Shown piece after piece: positions 22,136 to 32,670 of a DNA stretch of 64,000 bases. The translations under genes and the position numbers were made by a program. A model generated the notes under the pieces. It searched no databases. It saw only the letters and a list, made by a program, of their open reading frames with translations, and was not told the DNA's origin. The stretch comes from Drosophila pseudoobscura. Its lineage: Eukaryota > Arthropoda > Insecta > Diptera > Drosophilidae. Location of the stretch: assembly GCF_009870125.1 (NCBI RefSeq), contig NC_046683.1, positions 12,781,001 through 12,845,000 on the forward strand, in the 5' to 3' direction. Numbering within the stretch: position 1 is the stretch's first letter; each line of letters starts with the position of its first letter.

Positions 22136-24431
22136 CAGGACAACCGACAACCCCCAAATTTGCTTGGGGACAGCTGCTGGAATAACGATATTTCCTATCT
22201 GTTTTCCTATCTGTTCGTTGGCCACAACAGGAAAAACCGCCGCCCGGAACTCACCAGCAAACTAAGAAACACAAGAAAAAAAAAACCAAAAACGAAACAA
22301 AAAAAAGGCAATATATTATTTAAACGACACCAGGAGGAAAACACAACAATTTCTATAAAGCCAAACGACGCGCCTACCACAGCGACAACAAGCGCACTGA
22401 AACTTACAAACGTTTTTTTTTGTAGGTTTTTTTTTTGGCCAAAATGCTGCGGGTGCTTCTGCCTGCTGCTGCTGGTGCATCGCTGCTCGGTCAGAGTCTT
22501 CGTCTCGGTCTCGGTCTCAGTCGCCGTCTCAGTCGCGAGGGGCCTCTACGACGCCTGCGCGCTGAGCGAAGTTCGACCCGTCCGTTCGTGCGTGCTCTCC
22601 GCTGACGTCCTCACAGCAGCAGCTTTCATCAGCCAGCAGACAAAAGCTCTTTGCTCGGCAGTTAAGGGTTGAAACCAACCTGTTGCCGTTGCCCGAAAGC
22701 TTTAATCACCGCCCGCTTCCTGAAAGTGGAGGCGCTACCACTTTCGGGACAAAGTTCCTTGTTTGCGCTTTGAGCCGCCGGATGGCCACAAGTGGAGCAC
22801 CCTCGAGGCGTATCGGTTTCCGCTTTCATTGCAAATAAACAGGGCTCCCCTGTAGAATCCCATAGAATTCCCATAGAATCAAAGAAAATGCTTTGAATAG
22901 AACCTTGTACACCGATCTACAGATATATCTTCGAACAGTTGAAACAGTTTGAAGATATGAAAATAGTTCGAATGGAATTTCCATTAAATTATAAGTAGTT
23001 CCAGAACTTAAGGGCTAGCCTTTGGTCTGCTGGCAATGTGGAATGGAATTTTGCATTTTGTCGAGTAAGAACACAAATTAGCTATCGGCAAACACTAGTC
23101 AGAGCACACGCTAAGCAAATACGGGAAGTTGGCAAATATCGAAAAAGGAAAACAGGTTCGTAAGAATGCTATAGGTCTATAGTCGAGTATTCCGACTATC
23201 AAGATACCTACGCTATTTGGATATTCACAAATCTCATTCAACCACAACAACCATTGTTGTACTTATACTCAAGTTTTTAAGCACTTTATGGTTTAGATTC
23301 TATTTTTAATCTTTCTTTGTGCAATCGATTATAATACACCTTTTATGTACCTTCTGTTGCACACGATCCACTCGACTAGACGATACCCGTGCGGGGACTG
23401 CGGGGTGGTCTCGAGTATTCTTACTGGAAAAACAAAAACAAGAACAAAAACAAAAGGCAATAAATGAAATCCACTAACACTTAGTCCGACATTGCACCAT
23501 TGATTTTTGATCTTCTCGTGTTGCGGGTTTTGTTTTACTATGTTTTTTTGTTTTTATTTGAAAAACAACAAAAAAGTAAACGTCCAAGCGTGTTAAGCTT
23601 TAAACTAGAATTTCTGTTAGTTGTATTTTAGTTGTACTGTTTTGTGTGGGTTTTAGGACAAACATAATTACGACAAAAGTGATTAAAGTGATTTAAGTGC
23701 TATGTACAGAGTGGTGTTCTTGGGACTATATATAGTAGGTGTATATATATTTTCTTGCTCCACTCTCAAGCAAGCTCCGGGCCTGGCACTCTGGGCTCCG
23801 TCTCCGGAAGCTCCTGGCCACTCAGTCGGGTCACTCTCTTTTCGACTCTTTGTGTACTTCTCTAAGGGTGACACATTTTCTCCACCCTCCCGATTGCCTC
23901 AGAATCGATAATAACAATGTATCCTCTCGTTTTGGGAACCCCGAAATGCCCCGTTTGCCTATTTGTTCCTTACATATAACACAGGTTTAGCGTACAACAG
24001 TTTTTGTTTTTTGTTTTGAGTTTTTTGCGGGGCCAAGGTAAGGTCTGACTTTCTGCTTAAATAAAGTTATGTACTATAACTATGTATGTATGTATCTATG
24101 TTTTCGTTTGTGTGTTTTGTGGTTTCTAGATTTAATTAAATCTAAGACATCGTTATTTATATATGTACAAAAAGGGGATAGGGGTAGGGGTTAAGTGTGA
24201 ATAACAACAAAAAAAAAACTAAATTATTGAAAAAAAGAAACGAAGGATTTGTAGAGCCGCCGATGAGGGAGGGGGTTAGGGGGGAGGGGACAGTCGGAGA
24301 ACAGACAGTAGTTATAGATAGATATAGATATAGTGATAGATAGATGGTACCGCATGTTGGATAGTGTAGTTATTCTGAATCCCTTGCTCTCACTCTCCAT
24401 CCTGCTCTAACTCCTGCTGTGGTTATCCCCC

Positions 24432-24492
24432 TCTCTCTCTCTCTATCTCTCTCTCTGTCTCGCGCGCTCTCTCTCTGTCTATCACTCTCGCT
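24432..24492. repeat. (CT)n microsatellite
   Basis: Interrupted CTCTCT repeats with GTCTCG and CGCGCT interruptions, in noncoding DNA downstream of Mipp2. Confidence 0.8.
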
Positions 24493-24761
24493 CGGTTCTA
24501 CTCTTCGTTCATTACGGATTGGATTCAATTATATCATCCATCCACTGACTATAAGGCATCGAAAACACACAGATCTGCGACCAACTCCACTCTGTGATCT
24601 GTCTCTCTTACAAACTAACCCTACAATTGGGGTTTCACTTCCAATTCGCATCTATTCCATCTGCAATCTATTCAATTTCCGTATTGTATTCTAAACACTC
24701 CGATGAATCCCTTCACAGAGTTCTGCACTGTGGCAGAAGAGCAGCGGAGCAGCAGAGCATC

Positions 24762-24763
<2 letters not shown>

Positions 24764-24804
<41 letters not shown>
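24764..24804. repeat. (AGC)n run in the Mipp2 3' UTR
   Basis: About 13-14 uninterrupted AGC units. They end 9 bp before the Mipp2 stop codon on the minus strand, so the transcript would carry a CUG run directly after its stop. Confidence 0.85.
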
Positions 24805-24805
<1 letters not shown>

Positions 24806-24813
24806 CAGACATC

Positions 24814-27800
24814 TCATTTGGTGTCGTCGACTTGGCAGAGGGCCTCAAAGTCGCAGCGCTCCACACTGTCCGCATATAGGCGGCGTATCGTGGCCAGCGG
24901 GCACAGGTCCTCGTCTTGTGGGCAACCTGGCAGGCGGACTGCACGCTCCTGGTGCAGCACCAGGACACGAGGCGGCTCCTGCTCGCATCTGTCATACAAA
25001 AAGAACACAATTAGAGGCTGCAAATAAAAGGGGGTGCAAGGAATGACTCACTCGTAGCGCAGAAAAGCCAAGTTGGTCGCAAAGGCATCGATTTCGCTGG
25101 TGCGCCAGAGACGCTCGCTGCCAAAATGCTTGTGTGTGAGTGCCTCCTTGTCCTTGGCCAGGCCGAGATGGGCCAGCAGCTTCAGCAGTGTACCCGAATG
25201 GGTGAAGTAGAACGTGACATTGGCCCGGGGCATGGCCTGGGAGACTGGGCTGTGGGGTACACGCAAAAAAATGTTTATCTAGAATGACTCAAAGGAATGG
25301 ACTCGCACTCGCACTCACTCGATGGCCGAAAACATATCTGCTATCGCCGGACAGGCAATGCGATGGGTCAGCTCATAGCCATAGCCATCGTTCCAATAGT
25401 ACTCCAGATCCTTGGCAAACTCCAAGGCCCTCAAGGCATCCACATCGAAGAAGCTGCACCAGACCGATTCGCGCTGCCGTCGACGCTGCCAGGATGTCTC
25501 GAAGGCGCACACCATATACATAAGCTCCACATCCTCGGGGCCCAAGTCCGGCAGCTGGGTGCTGCCCCGCACATGCTCCACTGCTGACTGCATCTCCGGC
25601 TCTTCGGTGAACCGGCGTGCATTAATAAAAGTTTCGGGATTCTTATCGACGTCAGTTCTCCATCTGTCGCAGAGTTTATAGAACTAAAAGAGGTTTGAAT
25701 AGAGGTAATAGGAATTAGCAATCAAACGACAGTATTGTTTCAGTAAGGATCTCCACAAAAAGATTATTTTAAGGGGATATAAAAACCTACATATATCCCA
25801 CCCCCTCTGGCTGGAATTTTGTTATTTTTAAGAAAAGATATAGATAGACAGCGCTCCGATCTACGGAGACTAAGCGGGAATGGATATGGTACATATATAT
25901 TTATATACGATAAATGATAGATTGATAAAGTGAAATGATAAGGCCTCGCTGGGGAACTTGGGGAAGTAGGCTTTTGGGTGAGATGGAGGAGTCTTGTATA
26001 CCTGGCATGGGACTGTAGATCGCGACCATGTTGTCCACAAATCCCACTGCCAGCTGCGCCTTGTACGAGTGGAAGGATAGACAGGTGGGGTGCCCAGTCT
26101 TGGGCCCAATGAATCCCTCGTTGGTCCGCAGCACCTTTTGCAGATCCCCCTTCAGTGAGTAGATGCAGATCTTGGTGGCATTGCCGCATGCCACAGTGCC
26201 CTCGATCTGGTGGCTGGAAATGGCTGTGATATCCGCTCCAGCATCCCACTGGTACAGCACCCGGTCCCCAGTGCCGATGGGGAACCGCGCCCCGCCATTC
26301 CGCACATCCACCACACTGACCGTTCCGTTCTCACAGCCTGCCACTAGGAGCGGCTCGTTTGGTCGCATGTACGCGTGCAGTATGGGTGCATCGTGGCGGC
26401 GCGGCTTGTATACACAGACGGGGGCATAGCGTGTGGCACAGCGCATGTCGATCAGTTGCACACTGCCGTCCTCGCAGCCCGCGAGTATCAATTCACAGCT
26501 CTGGTTGGGCAAATAGGGGCTGAGCACGCGGACGGTCGTCTCGTTGCGTCGCAGCTGAATGTCGCTCAGTCGGAGCTCCCGCTCCACGTCCCAGATGCGC
26601 AGGAATCGGCAACCGCCGCCGCCTACCACCAGCCGTTGGCTGTACTGCTGCCAGGCCGTGATGATGCTCGAGCTGCCCGAGCTGCTGGGCAATCCGCCGC
26701 CGCCTGCCTGATCCGCGCTGCTCTTGATGGTTCCTCCGCTTCCCGCGATGCTGGTGCGCTGTCGTGTGCCAGTTCCTGTGCCCGTGCTGGTTCCTGTTGC
26801 TGTGCCCAACTGCTGGCTGGCGCTGTTCACCGGCGCAAGGGCTGTCCAGGCGGTGATCAGACTAGACTTGGCCTGCTGCTGCATCGATCCAGCGGCGTCC
26901 TCGCCCTGTGACGGTGGCTGCCACACCCTTACGATGCCATCATCGTGGGCCACCAGTGTTAGGGCCTGATCCTGGGCATTCAGGAACTCGATGCTGCTGA
27001 CCCGCGCGAACGTGGGCACGGCCATCAGTCCGGACAGACCCGACGAGTGCTTGCGGGGCGTGCTGCCGTTCAGGGAAGAGGACGAGCCAGAGGTGGAGCC
27101 AGAGCCACTGCCGCCCGCACTGGCCCCCGTTCCGGTGCCGTGTGCTGCCAACGCCTCGGCGGCGTAGGTGCGCACCGAATTCCACACAAAGTCGTAGACC
27201 AGGACCTTCTCGCGATATGCCACGGCTATCTGGGACTCGTACGGCAGCAGCTTCACAATTGATGGCGTGAATTGGGTTTTCCGGCTCCAGCTGCACACAT
27301 CGTAGCCAAATTGATCGGTGATCTGGCCCTGCTGCGTCCGTCGTGCCTGCCCTTGGCCCCTTGGTTCGCTTTGGTGGCTCTGTGGGCGTCGCGCCTGTCG
27401 GCGGATCAGTTCGTTGCGCTGGTAGCGATACCGTCGAGTGCGTAGCTCCTGCGAATTGCGATCCACGGGATAGCGCTGCTCTCCCTCCGCTTTACCCTCC
27501 GCCGAGCTGTAGCGATGCTTGCCCGGCCGCGTAAAGTAGGAAATGGCCCACGGTATGAACTCTGTCTGGACTATGGGCTGCAGCGCCTGTCCATGGCTGC
27601 CGTGGCCCTTGCCCGGCTCGTGGTAGTGATTGCTCTCGCTGCCGCTGCTGCGAGCCGAGTGGCTGCCACCGCCAGCCGCCTCTCCTCCAAGTGCGGGTCC
27701 CAGGCCGCCGGCCGCTACTCCTCCGGCGCCGCCGCGGACATAGGCCGGTCCGCTGTCAGTCTCATCGTTGATCGAGCTCGTCCGCAGCTTGCGCTGCAAT

Positions 27801-30800
27801 ATCATTTGTGGATCCCCCGCTGCACCGGCGGCTCCGCCTCCTGTGGCACTCCCTGACAGCCGCAGCTTCTGGGCCCAATGGCTGGCACCCACTGTGGTGG
27901 CGCCGCCACTGGCGCCCGCATTTACGCCGGTGGTGCAGCCCACGGGCGGCGATTGGCCGCTCCCCACGGCGCCCCCGAGATAGGTGACTCGCGTGTTGGG
28001 GCTGGGTGGCAGACTGACGCTCAAGCTGTTGCACTTCTCGGAGGCCGTGGCCATCGTGGCCTCCTTGGCGGCCATGATCGGAAAGCGGGCGGTTTCGCGC
28101 ACGTGATGGACAATCTTTAGGGCGGTGGCAGCCACTTGGGGGAACGGATCCTGGGCAAGTTGGCAGATGCCCAGCCACAGTTTGGTGAAGATCGATTGGA
28201 ACGGTATGCTGTTGGTGCCTCCGGCCACGCCTGCGCCCGCTGCCACTCCTCCCACGGAGCCCGAGCGTTCGCCGCTGCTTTTGCCGGCTCGACTGGGCGC
28301 TCCTCCTCCTGCCGCTGCTCCTGCAGCTGTGAGACCTAGACTGGCCGAACCGCAGCCAGAGCCCGTGCCCATATTGGATATGGAACTGGAGCTAACGCCA
28401 CGACGCATCGTCATATGCCGCTCCAGGCTGTGGGTGGACGAGGCGAGCGCGTGGGCACCCGTCGGCAGGGCACTGCCGCCATGGAGCATCACGAGGGTGG
28501 AGGCGGCATGGCTGCTGCGCATATTCTCCGCCAGATATACGGCCACAAACTGCGACTCGAAGAGCAGCACCATCCACTGGAGGGCGGCGGCCAGTTCCAG
28601 GCGCACCAGCGGCGACATATCCTCCCCGACAGTCTCCAGCAGAGTGATGGCTATGATGCGGTCAATGTTGTTCGCCTGCTGCTCGCTGCGGTCCGTCACG
28701 GAGCTGATGAAGGTGCCCAAGGCGAAGACGGCGGCCGCACGCACTTCGGGGATCGAGTCGCGGAGCAGCACATAGAGCTTCTCGTGGGCCAGATCACGGG
28801 CCCCCGACCAGCGGGCCTTCTCAAAGTTCTGCCATAGCATGCCCAAGCAGATGGCCAGCCACTGGCGCAGGAGCCAGCTGTGATCGTTAAGCTGCTCCAG
28901 GCATATGGAGAGCAGGGGTCCCTGCAGGGCGCTCGTCTGTCCGAGCAGGAAGTTGTGCACGATGGAGGCCAGCACGAAGGCGGAGAGGCTGCGGTGCTCC
29001 TTGGAGACGGTGCTGTCCTGCAGCACGGACAGAAAGTACTTGTACTCCTTGACCAGATCCACCTGGCAGCTGGGATCCACGGCCAATATCTTGGCCCAAA
29101 TAAACACCAGCACTGGCCGCAGCTCGCGCGTTGAGCTCTGCAGCAGCTTGAGGACATACGGAAAGATGCCCACGCCCAGGGCCAGATTGACGGCCCAGGG
29201 TCCGAGGTCCAGGAAGCGGGCCAGCAGCTCCAACGCCCGCAAGCGATGCACCTGCGACAGCAGCACCTGCAGCACAATCGGCAGCTGTTCGGGCGGTGAG
29301 CGCGACTCCGATTCGCTGTCCAGCCACACCTGAAAGGCCGTCAATTGATGCTCGAAGAACGGCAGCTGCCGGTACGGGGCGCTATGGTCCAGTATCTCTG
29401 GGAGCTGCTGCAGTGCCAGGTCCACCACCAGATCCCAGGCCTTCCACATTGGATGGCGGTAGCAGGGCGGCAGTGCCGGCAGCGATACGGGCGTGCAATC
29501 GTGGCTCCTTAGGATGCGCTCAGCAAGCAGAAAATTCCGAAAGAGGCTGGCCACCAGCAGATCCTGGCGGAACAGACGCTGGAACAGCTCCCGTGGGAGC
29601 GTATTCCAGGCTATCGTATCCGTGATGGCCGTAAAAATCCAGTTGAGTTCTCCCATCATGGTCCGTCTGTCGTTGACTTTGCCTGGAAGCACAGGAAGCA
29701 CACAGGATGTGCGTCAGTCAGGCTCAGAGTGGGGGCTAGCGGGGCTAGGTCTTACCTGGTATCTTGTCAATCAATTCGCTTTGGATGTGCGGCACCATCC
29801 CCAGCTTCTCCTGCATCGCATACCACTTGAGGGCAATGTTAATGGGCGTGGTCAGGCAACTGGTGAAGAGATCTGCCGGCAGCTGGGCATTCATCGGCAG
29901 TATCTCGTTGGCCGCACACGCGGCCAAATGTATGCAGTTCTTGTAGCTGACCAGCTGCGTCGGCAGCTGTACAGAGGAGCCGCCGGATCCAGAGCCCGGT
30001 ATAGAGCCGGGCTGCAGATGGGCCAGGCCCCGCTGCTGGGCAATGGCCAGGGCCTTCTCCAGCTCGTGCTCATGCTGCTCAGCATACGGCTGGAAGGAGT
30101 TGATGATGATCCCCGCATTGGAGCAATCGTACACATAGATCGACGGCGCCGACATCCATGTGATCAGCTCAAAGATGCTCAGGGGTATGTACTGCGTGAA
30201 GGTCTTGTTGAACACCCAAATCTCTCCATTGGCCGTCGGCTTGGGCACCCCATGCCCATTGTAGTGGAAGAGGATGCGCTCTCCCTTGGCGTTGCGACGC
30301 AGCGAGGTGCAGAGCTTCTTCACATCATCGACGGTGGGATCGTGGCACTTCTTGTAGCGGGCACGGGGCTGCCAGCGTTCGTACTGCATCTGTAGATTGC
30401 TACCGATCAGCTCCATGGCCTTCGGCGGCGACACAGAGCTGGGATCAATCCAGCATTCGAGGCGGGAGCAGGGTTGTATCTTCACCACATCCGGCGGATC
30501 CACACCAATGTTCAGGCAGAGCACCAGCGCCACGCTGGCCGTCTTCATGCGCTCCCGGATGCGCCATGCCTGACGCTCGTACTTCAGTCCCTCGATAATC
30601 TCCAGATGCCGCTTGGCGGAGAACGAGAACGAGATGCCCGAGTCGTCGTGCTCGCTATGCCCGAAATGGAAGCCGCTGGGCACCACATCAAAGTGGAAGA
30701 GCTGGACGAGCAGCGACGGTCCACCGGCGAACTGGCTGCGGTCACCCTCGCGATCGCCACGATCCCGTTCCCATTCGCGTTCCCATTCCCGCTCCCACTC

Positions 30801-32670
30801 CCGTTCCCATTCGCGCTCATTCGGCGGCCTGTTCGAGGCCGAGGTGATTGTCTTGTGACTGGGATTGGACGGGCCATCCTGGCCAATCATTAGGCTGCCA
30901 ATGTCGATAGCGCTTCCATTGCTGCTGCTGTTGTTGCTGGTGTTGCTATTGTTGCTATTGTTGCTGTTCGTGCGGTTATTGGCGTACAGCAGCGGTTCAC
31001 CGCTGCCGCTGCCGCCACCGCCGCTGTTGTTGCTGCTTTCATCGACGCCCACGGCGGTGGCGACGGCATCTGCGTTGGAGGCTGCACTGGGCATGGCGCT
31101 GTAACGCGACTCGAGCATGCTTCAATTTCGAATTCACACGCACACAAGATCCGATCCGAATCACACACACTGTGTGTGGTGTGGTGTGGCGTGGTGTCGA
31201 GAGCTGCTGTGGTGCTGTTGTTGTGTGGTGTGGTGGTGTGCAGGGGGCTGTCGGACTGTGCTGGGGAGGCCTTGGTCTAGGCACGGGACATCCCCGTGAC
31301 GAGGGCGATTACGTCTCCGATTGCAGTTTCAACGGCAGAATCCGTTTTTCTCAGCGACTATGCTGCACATAACCAAACACTTTTTGCACTCTCGCTCGCC
31401 CAAACACGCAAACACACACGCGGACACATATAATGGTACACTCACACACGCACGCATGCAGTGGACTGCCCGCTGCCTTCTGACGACGACGGACCTCCAA
31501 GATTCGTTTCGTCGCCTCACGTTTTTACGTTTTACAATTCACCCGAAACCCGATGTGTGGTTCCATCAAAATCTTTTGGTTCCACTACCGCGTGTTGACC
31601 ACCAACTGATTCACTCAATTGCTTTTCCAGTCACAAATGCGCACACGAAAATACTCAAATCAAACCAAATCCAAATACTCTGCTATCAAAAAATTTAACG
31701 AAATACGCATTAACGGGTACATTAGGGTAACTAACACAGCCACAGACACAAACAGAAAAATACACGCATACAGCCGCACTTCATGTGACACTTTTCTCCT
31801 TTGCGTTTCTTTTCTTACACTGCAGCGTTGCCCACTCTGGCAACGTTGCCAGACCGACTCAAGAAAAATATCGCTTAGAGCGCGCGCTCGATTTATGTTT
31901 GAATGTAATTTTAAAAATGTACTGCACTCACCCTAAGCACAGGATCCCGATACACAGGTCGGGGATAACGCACCGCGTGTATGCGATGACGGCCAAACAG
32001 ACCCGTTGCAAAACTCTGGGCGCTCTTCAGCGTCCTCTGGGTGTCCGTGTACTTCATGTAATACCAGGCGGGGTCGTACATGTCCGGCAAGAGCGAGGGA
32101 AAGCGCAACTGCATGCGTTCGGCCAGCTCTATCAGCTCATCCTCGCCCTCAGCCACCAGCAGCTTCTCATCCTCGGCGGCGTTCAGATGCCCCCAGCTCC
32201 ATTCACGGAGTTGCTTCATTTCGGCTGGGCAGAGATTAGGATGTGGCTGGCTGAGCAGGCGCTGCTGCAACTCCACGAGACGCTGCTGAGCGCGCAATAT
32301 GACCTTTTTGCTGGGATTCCGGCTGCCATGGCGAATGACCGACCAGATTCGAGTAGGGTGGCAGCCTTGCTTGGCGAAACCGAACCGGTGGAGAGAAGAG
32401 AACAGATGAAATACGTAAAATCAGCTGTTGGAGCGGCTCGGCTCAATAATACCCACCCGCGTACTGCGGCGGCGTCTCATCGTAATTAGCTATAACCCTA
32501 TAGGGTGTCTTGGTGGACAAGCGCCGCTCAATGTCGGCCCGTTGCAGGCTGCTGCAGGCAGCCGCCGCCTGGGTATCGGCATCGGCCAATACTGCGCGCT
32601 CCAGTGGCAGTACCAGTACTAGTGCCGATAGCAGAAGTGGCAGGAACAGAATTGGGAATGGTTGTAGCAT
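24814..32670 (-). CDS. Mipp2: Multiple inositol polyphosphate phosphatase, Mipp2
   Basis: Coding exons on the minus strand: 32457-32670, 31932-32365, 25319-25683, 25052-25249 and 24814-24988, giving 461 aa with every phase closing. An N-terminal signal peptide ([15 protein letters not shown]) points to secretion or the ER lumen. The histidine-phosphatase signature RHGSRNP is at residues 83-89, with His84 the phospho-acceptor. A second catalytic region reads [16 protein letters not shown] (HSG at 355-357). In typical MINPP this is HAE, whose Glu is the proton donor; here the acidic residue is absent. The family removes phosphates from InsP5/InsP6, including the 3-position. The intron between exons 2 and 3 is 6.2 kb and contains the entire raptor gene on the same strand. 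The fly homologue is Mipp2 (CG4317). Confidence 0.92.
25901..31118 (-). CDS. raptor: Raptor, mTORC1 scaffold subunit (nested in Mipp2 intron)
   Basis: Two coding exons on the minus strand, 29756-31118 and 25901-29682, joined in phase (P G|GK), give about 1714 aa. Residues 1-130 are low complexity (Ser/Asn/Gly, then EREW repeats at 101-118). The raptor N-terminal conserved caspase-like domain covers about 195-345, with FHYNGHG (284-290) and YDCSNAG (330-336). Helical HEAT/armadillo repeats follow. A long Gly/Ala/Ser-rich linker precedes seven WD40 repeats at the C-terminus (for example VRVW and LRIWDVE). Raptor recruits TOR substrates such as S6K and 4E-BP. The protein is longer than mammalian raptor (about 1335 aa), mainly through the N-terminal extension and the linker. 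A possible donor (ATGCCAG|GTATAC) near the end could give an alternative C-terminus. The gene has no visible shared exon with Mipp2. Confidence 0.95.
30765..30818. repeat. 12-bp tandem repeat in raptor coding exon 1
   Basis: On the + strand the unit is CCATTCCCGTTC and variants. On the coding (minus) strand it encodes about four and a half EREW tetrapeptides (residues 101-118). A nearly identical unit occurs in the neprilysin gene at 38199-38246. Confidence 0.8.
31119..31931. other. Raptor upstream region inside the Mipp2 intron
   Basis: This stretch must hold the raptor promoter and 5' UTR if raptor is transcribed independently. It contains a TGTGGTGTGG-rich stretch (about 31165-31230), CA-rich DNA (about 31395-31450) and an 18-bp perfect palindrome (31836-31853). 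I found no clear TATA box or initiator. Confidence 0.4.
31836..31853. promoter_or_regulatory. 18-bp perfect palindrome (TGGCAACGTTGCCA core)
   Basis: TCTGGCAACGTTGCCAGA reads the same on both strands. GGCAAC and GTTGCC are the two half sites of RFX-type X-boxes, but here they face the reverse way round. It lies 718 bp upstream of the raptor ATG and 79 bp past the donor of Mipp2 exon 2, so it could be a regulatory site for raptor. This is inference. Confidence 0.35.

Larger units (their letters stand above)
21586..24813. other. Intergenic region and Mipp2 3' flank
   Basis: No gene is supported. It contains a 6-bp minisatellite (22029-22135), A-rich runs, a stretch rich in TCTCGGTCTCAGTC repeats (about 22490-22540), TATG repeats (about 24080-24100), (CT)n at about 24430-24490, and the CAG run just past the Mipp2 stop. 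The last few hundred bases are probably Mipp2 3' UTR. Confidence 0.45.

Noticed and set aside
26375-26911. Open frames on the + strand over the raptor 3' region
   Set aside because: They are mirror frames of the WD40 coding exon and have low-complexity translations.
29493-30395. Open frame of 300 codons on the + strand
   Set aside because: It is antisense to raptor exons 1 and 2 and crosses the raptor intron. No independent support.
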